A DNA stretch of 38,327 nucleotides. It comes from Microcaldota archaeon. Its GTDB lineage: Archaea; Micrarchaeota; Micrarchaeia; Anstonellales; Bilamarchaeaceae. The stretch is from positions 1-38,327 of the forward strand of contig JAHJCT010000031.1 in NCBI GenBank assembly GCA_018812715.1, read 5' to 3'. Positions 25,152 to 33,142 of the stretch are shown here, piece by piece. How positions within the stretch are numbered: position 1 is the first letter of the stretch; each line of letters begins with the position of its first letter. Under the pieces are notes generated by a model. It had not been told where the DNA came from. It ran no database searches and saw only the letters and a program-made list of their open reading frames with translations. The translations under genes were made by a program, and so were the position numbers.

Positions 25152-26180
25152 ATGTTGTCAGTATGGAAAACCAAACCTGGAGAAGGCCTTGAAATAAAGG
25201 AAACTGATGTGCCTAAAATAAAGGATGATGAAGTACTGGTAAAAGTTAAGGCTACATCAATATGCGGAACAGATATGCACATCTATGGCTGGGATAATTG
25301 GGCTCAAAAACGTATAGGAAAAAATTTACCGTACATATTTGGACATGAAGTCGCTGGAGAGGTTGTTGAAGCAGGAAAAAATGTCAAGGCTGTTTCTGTA
25401 GGAGATCATGTGTCTGCTGAAACTCATATTTCATGTAGTCATTGTTTTCAGTGTAAGACAGGAAAAGAACACATATGTGAAAATGTCAAGATATTGGGGG
25501 TAGATGTTAATGGGACATTTGCTGAGTATCTGGCACTTCCACACAGAAATGCGTGGGTGAATGATAAAAAAATACCTCATTGGATAGCAAGTGTTCAGGA
25601 ACCATTAGGTAACGCAGTTCATACTGTTTTTGATGGTGAAGTTGCAGGAAAAACAGTGACGATATTTGGTATGGGGCCTATTGGCGTTTGTGCGGTGGGT
25701 TTGTGTAAAATTGCAGGTGCTGAAAAAATCATTGCCTTGGATCAGCATGAAGGTAGGCTTAAATTTGGAAAAGAATTTGGGGCAGATGTTTTGATAAACA
25801 GCGCATCTGCTGATGTGAAAAAAGAGATAATGGATGCTACTAATGGACATGGGGCAGATGTTTTTCTTGAAATGGCTGGGGCAGAATCTGCTATGAAAGA
25901 TGGACTGGCTACATTGCGACCAGGTGGGCGTGCATCGATATTGGGTGTGTTTCCAAAACCTTTCGAAATCGATGTTACGAATGACATTGTTTTCAAAGGA
26001 ATAACAATGAATGGAATAAATGGCAGGAAAATGTTTGACACCTGGTATAAAACAAAAGCACTTCTTCCAAAAATGAAACTTGAAAGACTTATTACACACA
26101 AGTTCAAATTATCAGAAATTGAAAATGGATTTGATGTTTTGAAAAAGAGAGAAGGCATGAAAGTTGTACTTGAGCCATAA
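25152..26180 (+). CDS. tdh: L-threonine 3-dehydrogenase
   Basis: 342 residues, zinc-dependent medium-chain dehydrogenase. It oxidises threonine to 2-amino-3-oxobutyrate with NAD. Visible: SICGTDMHIYGWDNWA (catalytic Cys, His nearby, and the Tdh-specific HIYxWDxWA), GHEVAGEV, the structural zinc loop CSHCFQCKTGKEHIC, VQEPLGNAVHT and the Rossmann turn IFGMGPIGVCAVG. These are diagnostic for Tdh among MDR enzymes. It forms a divergent pair with kbl for threonine to glycine plus acetyl-CoA. Confidence 0.95.
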   Translation: MLSVWKTKPGEGLEIKETDVPKIKDDEVLVKVKATSICGTDMHIYGWDNWAQKRIGKNLPYIFGHEVAGEVVEAGKNVKAVSVGDHVSAETHISCSHCFQCKTGKEHICENVKILGVDVNGTFAEYLALPHRNAWVNDKKIPHWIASVQEPLGNAVHTVFDGEVAGKTVTIFGMGPIGVCAVGLCKIAGAEKIIALDQHEGRLKFGKEFGADVLINSASADVKKEIMDATNGHGADVFLEMAGAESAMKDGLATLRPGGRASILGVFPKPFEIDVTNDIVFKGITMNGINGRKMFDTWYKTKALLPKMKLERLITHKFKLSEIENGFDVLKKREGMKVVLEP

Positions 26181-26220
26181 TTATATATACTTTCAGGAAG
26201 TTTAAAGAGAAGGTGGGAAT

Positions 26221-26556
26221 GTGTTTCATGTCGGTACGATTGTAGAAGTTATAAATCCAAAATCTAAAGGAATAGTGAGTGCTGATGATAGTATTCAAGC
26301 CGTTGTAAGAATGTGGGATAATAATCTTCTTATTCTTGAAGTAGATAAAAAAATAGGCAGAAAAATAAAGAAAAAGGATTATGTTTTGTGCGATTATATG
26401 CCAATGAGCCCTGAATCAAGGCATCGGAATCTTAGAATAACAAAAGTATTGAGTAATGAACAGGGCAAAAAAATATGGGGAGAATTTCAAGGAGAAGTAG
26501 AAAGAAGAAAGAACATAATGAAACAAATGAAGCCATATGCTCCTTATATTCGTTAG
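26221..26556 (+). CDS. Small soluble protein of unknown function
   Basis: 111 residues, GTG start after an AGGTGGG site; the overlapping ATG at 26219 is in another frame and closes quickly. The first half is beta-rich (VGTIVEVINPKSKG..., AVVRMWDNNLLILEVD) and resembles a small barrel such as PilZ-like or CarD/Tudor-type folds; the second half is basic (RRKNIMKQMKPYAPYIR). An A/T box (TTATATATA, about 26182-26190) lies ~30 bp upstream, so it has its own promoter. I do not recognise the family. Confidence 0.6.
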   Translation: MFHVGTIVEVINPKSKGIVSADDSIQAVVRMWDNNLLILEVDKKIGRKIKKKDYVLCDYMPMSPESRHRNLRITKVLSNEQGKKIWGEFQGEVERRKNIMKQMKPYAPYIR

Positions 26557-26557
26557 A

Positions 26558-26770
26558 TCAGTCAACTGAAAGAATATCAGCTTCTTTGCTTGCCCAGACT
26601 TCATAGATTGCTATTACGCCTTGCATTTTTTTGCTGATAAATGTTTCATATCCTTGTAATTGATATTGTTCAGCTACTTTATTTGCCTCTTCTATACTTT
26701 GCGTTCTTGCAACTAATTTTGCTTGCTTTCCTGGACCAACAAATGGCTTTCCTAAATCAGGTCGTTCCAT
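26558..26770 (-). CDS. 70-residue protein, SPOR/ACT-like fold
   Basis: From the ATG at 26770, preceded by GGGAGGAAAG; the frame is open to 26836 but the extra residues have no ribosome-binding site. After a Pro/Gly N-terminus, the sequence KLVARTQSIEEANKVAEQ, then GYETFISKKMQ and VIAIYEVWAS, has the strand-helix-strand-strand order of small ferredoxin-like (SPOR or ACT) domains. The family is not recognised. It lies downstream of the tRNA-Pro gene on the same strand and might be reached by read-through. Confidence 0.55.
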   Translation of the reverse strand: MERPDLGKPFVGPGKQAKLVARTQSIEEANKVAEQYQLQGYETFISKKMQGVIAIYEVWASKEADILSVD

Positions 26771-26836
26771 GAAACTTTCCTCCCAGTTAATCTTTATGTA
26801 ACTTACTTTATTGAAAAACCTAAGGGTTTTGATCAA

Positions 26837-26882
26837 CCCCTTTACTTTTGCCCGGAGAAAACAATAGTCAAAAGTAATGGGG
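26837..26882 (-). repeat. Long hairpin abutting the tRNA-Pro 3' end
   Basis: The arms 26837-26850 and 26869-26882 pair in 13 of 14 positions (CCCC/GGGG, one T-T mismatch, then nine perfect pairs) around an 18-nt loop. In the tRNA transcript the hairpin begins two bases after the discriminator base. It may mark 3' processing or termination; the loop function is unknown. Confidence 0.55.
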
Positions 26883-26897
26883 ATGGGGTCGCCGAGA

Positions 26898-27011
26898 TAA
26901 TCAGCACCATTTTAGAGCACCAGTTGTTGGTGCACCTTCCCGAATGAAAACCGAATGGTTTTCATGGGGCACAAAGAACAAAGTTCTTTGTTGTTTCTCT
27001 AAAAAGGTGCA
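26898..27011 (-). other. Intron 2 of tRNA-Pro (T-loop, 59/60), 114 nt
   Basis: The junction: exon A58 A59 and the first intron U form one bulge; intron U-A and exon U60 form the other; T55, C56 and A57 pair with the intron end. Next to this a 14-nt intron arm (27010-26997) pairs in 13 of 14 positions with 26917-26904. Inside are a 9-bp hairpin (26991-26971), a second 9-bp hairpin with a 4-nt loop (26965-26944) and a GCACCA/TGGTGC hairpin (26933-26917). It is highly structured, with no reading frame. Confidence 0.75.
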
Positions 27012-27032
27012 TTTGAACTCAGATCACAGCCT

Positions 27033-27108
27033 TTTCCTAAGACCTTTGGTTTATACCTCAGGACCTTTGATCAAACTTTGTCCTTAGAAGAACTATGGCA
27101 AAGTTTGC
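27033..27108 (-). other. Intron 1 of tRNA-Pro (anticodon loop, 37/38), 76 nt
   Basis: Canonical intron position. The bulges GG|G and AA|A flank a central helix U32-A, U33-G, C34-G. A perfect 9-bp arm CAAACTTTG (27107-27099) with CAAAGTTTG (27080-27072) folds the intron. A near-direct repeat CAAAGGTC-TGAG / CAAAGGTCTTAG lies in the 3' half. Confidence 0.78.
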
Positions 27109-27171
27109 CCCGAAGGCTGCAGCTTACCAGGTTGGCCTACGACCCCTGGCTAAGGTGTTAGTAAAGAGAGG

Positions 27172-27179
27172 TTTAAATT
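27172..27179 (-). promoter_or_regulatory. TATA box of tRNA-Pro
   Basis: AATTTAAA on the minus strand, centre ~29 bp before the first tRNA base. With the usual 26-27 bp spacing the transcript would begin only ~3 nt before the mature 5' end. Confidence 0.5.
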
Positions 27180-27262
27180 CCTTCTAACCGTTAACTGCAG
27201 ATAAGTAACCATTTTTTCCATCTTTAACAACATTTATAAACAAATTCATACCTATAATATAT

Positions 27263-28318
27263 ATGGCACTTCAGTTCAACCCAGATAAAATTCCTTTAGA
27301 GTTAAGAATGAAAGCCGCTACGCCGAGAGAGCGGGAGCAGAGGATGCCATTTTTTAGACACATACTAGAAACGTGCCCGCCAGTTTCAGAAATAAAAACA
27401 GCCATTTGTATTGCTGCTTATGATGCCGGGTGTAGAGAATTTGCAATGGAGTATATGCCAATAATAGAAGAACTTGGGAGAGAAACACAGGACATGCTTG
27501 TTGAAGCTGCAAGAACAGTTTGCGATGCACATGGTGAAGTTGATCTATTTGCCAAATATTCTACAATACCACTTACAAATGCCGGCTTTCTTTATGAGCG
27601 GGATGGACAGGTATTAAGAGTAAGTTTCAGTGATGGCAAAACAGCATATTGCAAATCAAGAAATGCACATCAAGAGGCAATAGGTCTTCAATTGTCTGGA
27701 ATGCTAGACTTGCCAGCATATCGTCATGCACTCATAGATACCTGGGCCATTTTAGAAGGAATTGAAGGAAGAACTCTGATGGAACATGCTATAAGACCTG
27801 AAGAGGATACACCAGATGTGCAAACAATGGGACAAGAATTAACTAAAAGAATACTTGCAATCACTGCATTTGATTATATTTTTGCGATGCTCGATAGAAA
27901 TGAGAGGGGTATTATTTTTGGAAAAGATGCAAAACCAGCAGCTATCGATCATGAGTACCTATTAATTGATAGTGGCAATCCAATGCAGGCAATAAATCTT
28001 CTGAATTATTACATATATCTGCGTGAGATGGGTGTAGATCCAGGATTATTGCAAGATTCTAGCTTGCATGAAAATATGGAGTATGCTGAGCAGATCTTTA
28101 GATTAGCTAAAGAGAAAAAAGAACATATAACTAATGCCCTTCAGAGATATGCTGAAACAAGACCAATTGTTGATTTAACAATTTTTACTTCTGTATTTGA
28201 TGCCAGGAATATACCAGTAATTGTTGAGAGAATAGAGGGCGGTGTTGCCCAGTTTGTCTCTGCAATGCTGGAAGGCATACGCCAGGTACGCAAAGCAGGT
28301 ATGTTCAGAAATATCTAA
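27263..28318 (+). CDS. Kinase-fold-like protein of unknown function
   Basis: 351 residues. Not recognised by name, but the middle reads like a divergent HipA/PI3-4-kinase-type catalytic core. RVSFSDGKTAYCKSRNAHQEA offers a beta-3 Lys131 and helix-C Glu138; WAILEGIEGRTLMEH is a hinge-like segment; FDYIFAMLDRNERGII has Asp211-Arg in place of the catalytic D-R/H loop; and AAIDHEYLL has Asp229 at the metal-binding position. The Asn expected five residues after the catalytic Asp is Gly, so activity is uncertain. The N-terminal ~100 residues are helical. A TATA box (TTATAAAC, ~27233-27240) sits ~26 bp upstream, so it is leaderless. The next gene follows after 13 bp. Confidence 0.5.
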   Translation: MALQFNPDKIPLELRMKAATPREREQRMPFFRHILETCPPVSEIKTAICIAAYDAGCREFAMEYMPIIEELGRETQDMLVEAARTVCDAHGEVDLFAKYSTIPLTNAGFLYERDGQVLRVSFSDGKTAYCKSRNAHQEAIGLQLSGMLDLPAYRHALIDTWAILEGIEGRTLMEHAIRPEEDTPDVQTMGQELTKRILAITAFDYIFAMLDRNERGIIFGKDAKPAAIDHEYLLIDSGNPMQAINLLNYYIYLREMGVDPGLLQDSSLHENMEYAEQIFRLAKEKKEHITNALQRYAETRPIVDLTIFTSVFDARNIPVIVERIEGGVAQFVSAMLEGIRQVRKAGMFRNI

Positions 28319-28331
28319 CAAGGTAAATGAT

Positions 28332-29120
28332 ATGAGACGAAGTAAAGAGAGAGGAAGATATTTCATGGGATTGCGTCTCCCGATCAAAACGTCTCCCTTA
28401 GTAGATAGAATGACAGAAAGAGAAAGAATGGAAGAACATTTGTTAAGCAGAAGATACGGCGAAGCAGCTATGATGTTAAGGCAAACACCAGAGCTTATTG
28501 TATTTTTTACAGAAACGTTATACTCACGCGTACAGTGGACAAATCCGTTTGAGGAGGATGCTGAAATGGCATTGGCAAAAGCATGCGCTGAACAGGGAGA
28601 TCAGACAATTTTAATGCTTGCACAAATGCTTGATCATGAACAGATAGAAGTTAGAAAACTGGCCATGCGTGCTTTGAAACTTGCTAGTGATGAAGGGGTT
28701 GATATTCTTTTTGCACTAAAGGCTTTGGAAAGAAAATTAAATAATTTTGAATTAGGACGAATTGCTAGTGGACTTTTGACAGAGTATCATTTAAAAGGCA
28801 GAAAAAAAGCAGAAATAGAGAAGTTGCTAGAAAGTACAAATGAGATAGTACAATATTGGTCTGTAAAGGTTCTTGGAACAGCAGCAAGCAATGGGGATAA
28901 ATTTGCGATCTCTCTTCTTATAGAGGCATGTTCTGATGAAAATGCTACATTACGAAAGCATTCTGCTTCAAATTTAGCTGCTGTATTATTCAGGGGAACA
29001 GATGAAGTAAAACAATTGATAAGAGAAGAAGTTGAAAAACTTAGAAAGAGAGATATGGTATATCTTGAAATTTTCAGAGAAATCATTGAAACTGAAAAAC
29101 TTCTTAGAGCAGCTAGATGA
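28332..29120 (+). CDS. HEAT-repeat-like helical protein
   Basis: 262 residues from the ATG at 28332 (AAGGTAA upstream; the frame is open back to 28242 but overlaps the upstream gene). After a basic N-terminus the protein is all helical, with repeats of the HEAT kind: TILMLAQMLDHEQIEVRKLAMRALKLAS, KLLESTNEIVQYWSVKVLGTAAS and SLLIEACSDENATLRKHSASNLAAVLF. The 'x-x-V-R-x-x-A-x-x-x-L' pattern suggests a protein-protein scaffold. It is in an operon with the kinase-like gene, for which it could be a partner or target. It overlaps ilvE by 8 bp at the 3' end. Confidence 0.65.
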   Translation: MRRSKERGRYFMGLRLPIKTSPLVDRMTERERMEEHLLSRRYGEAAMMLRQTPELIVFFTETLYSRVQWTNPFEEDAEMALAKACAEQGDQTILMLAQMLDHEQIEVRKLAMRALKLASDEGVDILFALKALERKLNNFELGRIASGLLTEYHLKGRKKAEIEKLLESTNEIVQYWSVKVLGTAASNGDKFAISLLIEACSDENATLRKHSASNLAAVLFRGTDEVKQLIREEVEKLRKRDMVYLEIFREIIETEKLLRAAR

Positions 29121-30021
29121 AATCAAGCCATTTTATGAATCTGTCATCCTTGCCACGCACAACATTGAAGAATGTTTCTCTAAGTTTTTTTGTTACTGGG
29201 CCGGGACCATTGGTAATGTTTATGTGATCAACCTGCCTTACCGGCGTTATTTCTGCTGCAGTCCCACAAAGAAATACTTCATCTGCTGTGTATAATTCAT
29301 CACGGAGCAGAGAACGTTCTTCAACTGGTATATCAAGTTCTGCAGCGATTTTCATTAAAGAATCCCGGGTAATGCCTGCAAGAATTCCATCATAAAGAGG
29401 AGGAGTAATTAATTTGCCATTTTTTACTATGAAAAGATTTTCACCAGTGCCTTCAGAAACATGCCCATTATCTATAAGCATTATAGCCTCATCATAACCC
29501 TCATCAATGGCTTCTTTTTTAGCAATCACAGAATTAAGATAATTAGCACTTGCTTTAACATGTGGAGAAAGGATAGATCCCTTCATTCTCTGCCAGCTGG
29601 AAATACCACAAGTAATGCCTTTGTCTGCCTTGTCACCAAAATACTTACCAAAAGGCATTGCACATATAGCTAAATTGAATGGACAGCCAGTTGGATCTAA
29701 ACCAATTTTGGAGTAACCAGTGAACACTAATGGACGCACATAGCATTCTTTTAGCTTATTAACACGAATTAGTTTTTTAGTAATTGTGCACATTTGATCA
29801 GTGCTATAATCTAATTTAAATTTGTAGGATTTGCATCCATCTGCTAATCTTCTATAATGATCCTGCATTCTAAAAACAGCTGGGCCTTGGGGAGTATTAT
29901 AACAGCGCATGCCTTCAAAAATAGCAGTTCCATAATGAAGGGCATGTGTAAGAATATGAACTTGGGCTTTTTTCCAAGGTATGAACTTTCCATTCATCCA
30001 GATTTTAGAGACAGTTTCCAT
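29113..30021 (-). CDS. ilvE: Branched-chain amino acid aminotransferase
   Basis: 302 residues, the normal length. It moves amino groups between branched-chain amino acids and 2-oxoglutarate with PLP. Visible: KIWMNGKFIPWKKAQVHILTHALHYGTAIFEGMRCY, YVRPLVFTGY, HVKASANYLNS with the PLP Lys, YDEAIMLIDNGHVSEGTGENLFIV, DGILAGITRDSL and EVFLCGTAAEITPV. It is fully typical, in contrast to the 560-residue homologue at 12965-14647. A TAGGAG ribosome-binding site precedes the ATG. Confidence 0.95.
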   Translation of the reverse strand: METVSKIWMNGKFIPWKKAQVHILTHALHYGTAIFEGMRCYNTPQGPAVFRMQDHYRRLADGCKSYKFKLDYSTDQMCTITKKLIRVNKLKECYVRPLVFTGYSKIGLDPTGCPFNLAICAMPFGKYFGDKADKGITCGISSWQRMKGSILSPHVKASANYLNSVIAKKEAIDEGYDEAIMLIDNGHVSEGTGENLFIVKNGKLITPPLYDGILAGITRDSLMKIAAELDIPVEERSLLRDELYTADEVFLCGTAAEITPVRQVDHINITNGPGPVTKKLRETFFNVVRGKDDRFIKWLDFI

Positions 30022-30051
30022 GAAACTCCTAGGGTTTTATGATTTTTTAAC

Positions 30052-31791
30052 CTATCTTTTGTCATAATAAAAGTATTCACCAGCATCTCTTTGTTGCCTA
30101 TCTAATTGGCTTTCAGGTTTGTTTATCCTTGGCCTTCCGCTATCCTTATCCCTTCTCATCGTGATTCCTGCTACTTCTAGAAAAGTGTTCATCCCCTGTC
30201 TTTTACTTAGAGGAGCAGAAGCATGGCCTTTGACAGAACTTTGTCCATTAAATACCATTAATCTGTTTGCCAAGGCATCTATGAATACTATATCATGATC
30301 CACAACAAAAGCACTTTTTTCAGTTTCACTTATCACTTTTCTTAACAAGGAGGCAAATTCAAATCTTTGTTCAATATCCAGGAAGGCAGTTGGTTCATCA
30401 AACAGATAAACATCTGCATCTTGTGTTAATGCTTTTGTAAGTGCTACTCTTTGCAATTCTCCGCCAGAAATTTCTGTTAATTTCTTATCCATCAAAGGAG
30501 CAAGGCCAAGTTTTCTTTTGCAATCTTCAAAAACAGTTCCGCCTACTTTTAAAACTTCTGACACTTCCACTGGTTCAGCAGTTATGTACTGGGGTTTATA
30601 AGAAACTTTAATTTTTAGACTCTCCCCTTCATCTGGCTCTTCTGCACCTGCAAGCATTTTCACAAATAACGATTTACCCAGAGCATTTTTTCCAACAAGA
30701 CCAAGGATTTCGCCTTTTCTTATTTCTCCTGCATCACTAGAAAATGAGAACCCAGTGAAATTTTTCTTGAAAGTTCCATACTTCAGCATTGCAGGAGTTT
30801 TAATTTCAGATTCACTGTGCTTACTGAATTTAATTTCATATTCCCTGAAACGCACATTTTCTTCTTTGAGATACCCAGCTATGTATTCATTTATACCTGC
30901 ACGGACATTTTTTACTCCTGAAACGACACCATAAACATTTTCTTCGCCGTACAATAGATGAACATAATCACTGGTATAATCAAGTATTGTCAGGTCATGT
31001 TCTGCCATCATCACACTCTTTGTTTCTGCAAGTTCTTTTATCAAAACTGCAACACGCAATCTTTCTTCAATATCAAGGTAATTCGTGACCTCATCAAAAT
31101 AGTAAATATCAGCATCTTTAAGGAAAGCAACGGCTATTGCAACTTTTTGCAATTCACCACCAGAAAGCTGCGAAAGTTTTCTTTTGAGTATTTTTTCTAT
31201 CCTGAATTTTTTTGTTACTTCAGCAATTTTTTCTTTGTTTACAGTATTAAGAAGTTCGAAAACGGTGCCTTTGAAAACATCTCTTATTTTATCTATTTGC
31301 TGGGGCTTGAGAGCTATTCTCAATCCTTCTTTATTTTTTTCGAAAAATCTTCTTGTTTCAATGGCCAATTTTTCAAGGATTTCATCACCTGTAAATTCCT
31401 TATTAAATTGAGCGAAGTTTGGTTTTGATTGGCCAGTAAGAAGTTTTATTGCAGTTGTTTTTCCTATGCCATTTTTACCTACAAGAGAAACTGCGCCTTC
31501 CATTGGCAAAGGGAGGCCATAAAGACGAAAGGTGTTTACTCCATATTGATAGATTGGATCAGTAAGTTCTTGAGCTATATTAACAACAGAAATACAACGG
31601 ACTGGGCATTTTTTTACACAAAGACCGCAGCCAATGCAAATCGGCTCAGATATCACTGGGTAGATGCCATCTTCTTCGACTACTATGCATTCTTCACCCA
31701 TTCTGTTTGGAGGGCATACTTTCATGCATACATAATTGCATCTTTTGTGAATACATACATCTCTATCTATTACTGCAACCCTAGTTACCAT
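30052..31791 (-). CDS. rli: Ribosome-recycling ATPase ABCE1 / Rli1
   Basis: 579 residues. It splits ribosomes after termination together with aRF1/Pelota in archaea and eukaryotes. An N-terminal domain has two [4Fe-4S] Cys sets (CIHKRCNYVCMKVCPP and CIGCGLCVKKCP). Two ABC ATPase domains follow: Walker A GKNGIGKTT and GKNALGKS, signature LSGGELQK and ISGGELQR, Walker B YYFDEV and YLFDEP, and the ABCE1 hinge and C-terminal regions. The first Walker B region reads FDEVTNYLD, slightly unlike the usual FDEPSSYLD. The length is a little short of ~590-600. Confidence 0.96.
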   Translation of the reverse strand: MVTRVAVIDRDVCIHKRCNYVCMKVCPPNRMGEECIVVEEDGIYPVISEPICIGCGLCVKKCPVRCISVVNIAQELTDPIYQYGVNTFRLYGLPLPMEGAVSLVGKNGIGKTTAIKLLTGQSKPNFAQFNKEFTGDEILEKLAIETRRFFEKNKEGLRIALKPQQIDKIRDVFKGTVFELLNTVNKEKIAEVTKKFRIEKILKRKLSQLSGGELQKVAIAVAFLKDADIYYFDEVTNYLDIEERLRVAVLIKELAETKSVMMAEHDLTILDYTSDYVHLLYGEENVYGVVSGVKNVRAGINEYIAGYLKEENVRFREYEIKFSKHSESEIKTPAMLKYGTFKKNFTGFSFSSDAGEIRKGEILGLVGKNALGKSLFVKMLAGAEEPDEGESLKIKVSYKPQYITAEPVEVSEVLKVGGTVFEDCKRKLGLAPLMDKKLTEISGGELQRVALTKALTQDADVYLFDEPTAFLDIEQRFEFASLLRKVISETEKSAFVVDHDIVFIDALANRLMVFNGQSSVKGHASAPLSKRQGMNTFLEVAGITMRRDKDSGRPRINKPESQLDRQQRDAGEYFYYDKR

Positions 31792-31823
31792 CGAAAATCA
31801 TTTGATTATAGATATTTAAAAAA

Positions 31824-33089
31824 TCAGCCTTTCTTCTTTTTATTTTTGGAATTAGTCTTTCCATTTTCTCGTGGCTTGAAAGGTAAACGAACGTCTTTAT
31901 CAATATCATCTCTATCAAACATGAATATGCCTCCTGTCGCAGCAATATTTGATAGCAATATGACAGTGAAGACTATTTCCTGGAAATAATTTAGTTCAAT
32001 ACCAGCAGTCAGAGGCAAAGTTACAAGAACAGCAGCAGCAAGTCCTCTTGGCATCATAGTTACTACAATGCTCTTATCTATCTTAGATAAATCAGGTAAG
32101 AGAATTTTTTGAACAGCAAACCTTGAAAGGCCCACAATACCAAGAAGTGCTATAGCAATGGCAACGATCGGAATAGAGAAATACTCAAAGGAAAGCAAAA
32201 GGCCGATATATGTGAAGAAGAAGGTACGGACAAAGAATGTGACTTCTTCCTGGAAAATTCTTGTAGTTTTGGTTATTGGATTTTCCCATTCCAATCTTGC
32301 AAATTTGTCTATTTTTCTGGCATTTCCTATAATGATACCAAAAACAAATACTGCTATGCCGCCGGAACCCCCTACAAAATCAGTAACTGCAAAAACACCA
32401 AACACCAAAGAAAGCATGAGCATGTATGTATATTCTTGAACAATTGCAACTCTATCTATTATGAAAATCCACAGGGCTGCACCGGCAAAGCCAAACAAAA
32501 GTGCAATAGTAAATTGCGAAAGAAGAAGGTTGAATATAAGACTAACATCTATTGGCTGATTAAGTGTGATAATACTGATTATTAGAACAGCTGTAATAAT
32601 ACATAAAGAATCAGTCATAGTTGATTCGACAGTTAATAGAGATTTAGTTTCTTTTTTAACAGTAGTTCTCTCAACTAATGCAATGACTACTGGAGAACTC
32701 GTACCGCCTATGACAGCACCTAAAAGCAATGCGTGTGTTGCTGGCCACCCCAATCCAAAAGCAATAAATCCAGCCATGACAATAACACTGATAACAAAGA
32801 CGAGTATTGTGAAAAACATACTCTTGGGAATTTGCCGCGCTACTGCAAAAATATTAAATTCTAAACCACCATCAAAAAGAAGTACAATTAAAGCCAGTGT
32901 TCCTACGAAAGGAAGAAGAGAAACCATTATTGAATCAGAAGAAACATCAAGTACACCGAGTACAGGCCCCAGAAGAAAACCAAAAAGCATGAGAATTATA
33001 ACCTGAGATATTTTGGTTCTTTCAAATACTAGAGAGGCAAAAAAGCCAATTATTATGGTAAGAGCAATAATGAAAAACTCTGGTGCCAT
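31824..33089 (-). CDS. Cation/proton antiporter (CPA/NhaP-like)
   Basis: 421 residues with about twelve to thirteen membrane helices. Typical segments: the N-terminal FFIIALTIIIGFFASLVFERTKI, FGFLLGPVLG, LIVLLFDGGLEF, GAVIGGTSSPVVIALVE (unwound helix 4 region) and VESTMTDSLCIITAVLII (helix 5 with the Thr-Asp at the ion site). VTMMPRGLAAAVLVTLPL carries the conserved Arg-Gly near the C-terminal end of the core. A basic Lys tail ends the protein. It likely exchanges Na+ or K+ for H+. It is probably leaderless from the shared box at 33111-33119. Confidence 0.88.
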   Translation of the reverse strand: MAPEFFIIALTIIIGFFASLVFERTKISQVIILMLFGFLLGPVLGVLDVSSDSIMVSLLPFVGTLALIVLLFDGGLEFNIFAVARQIPKSMFFTILVFVISVIVMAGFIAFGLGWPATHALLLGAVIGGTSSPVVIALVERTTVKKETKSLLTVESTMTDSLCIITAVLIISIITLNQPIDVSLIFNLLLSQFTIALLFGFAGAALWIFIIDRVAIVQEYTYMLMLSLVFGVFAVTDFVGGSGGIAVFVFGIIIGNARKIDKFARLEWENPITKTTRIFQEEVTFFVRTFFFTYIGLLLSFEYFSIPIVAIAIALLGIVGLSRFAVQKILLPDLSKIDKSIVVTMMPRGLAAAVLVTLPLTAGIELNYFQEIVFTVILLSNIAATGGIFMFDRDDIDKDVRLPFKPRENGKTNSKNKKKKG

Positions 33090-33110
33090 ACTTTGAAATT
33101 CACTGGAAAC

Positions 33111-33119
33111 AATTTAAAA
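33111..33119. promoter_or_regulatory. Shared divergent TATA box (antiporter / glutaredoxin)
   Basis: AATTTAAAA, centre 33115: 26 bp from the minus-strand ATG at 33089 and 28 bp from the plus-strand ATG at 33143. There is room for one box only, and both genes appear leaderless. Confidence 0.65.
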
Positions 33120-33142
33120 GTTGAGTCCCCCTGAAAAAAAGT

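Larger units (their letters stand above)
26884..27146 (-). tRNA. tRNA-Pro (anticodon CGG) with two introns
   Basis: After removal of two introns the gene leaves 73 nt: acceptor GGGGUCG pairs perfectly with CGACCCC, discriminator A, no encoded CCA. The D-arm has the A14, G18G19 and A21 signature. The anticodon stem CAGCC/GGCUG is perfect, with loop UUCGGGA giving anticodon CGG and G37 as in proline tRNAs. The variable loop is UGAU, and the T-stem CUGAG/CUCGG has one G-U pair with loop UUCAAAU. Introns are at 37/38 (27033-27108) and 59/60 (26898-27011). Both junctions draw a relaxed bulge-helix-bulge with 3-nt bulges cut between bulge bases 2 and 3, and a central helix of three pairs. An ordinary tRNA finder set for one intron could miss it. 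Confidence 0.85.

Noticed and set aside
26884-27146. First looked like an SRP or RNase P RNA because of its length and hairpins
   Set aside because: No SRP helix 8 or RNase P CR-I/CR-V motifs could be placed, while the tRNA-Pro cloverleaf accounts for all the conserved parts.
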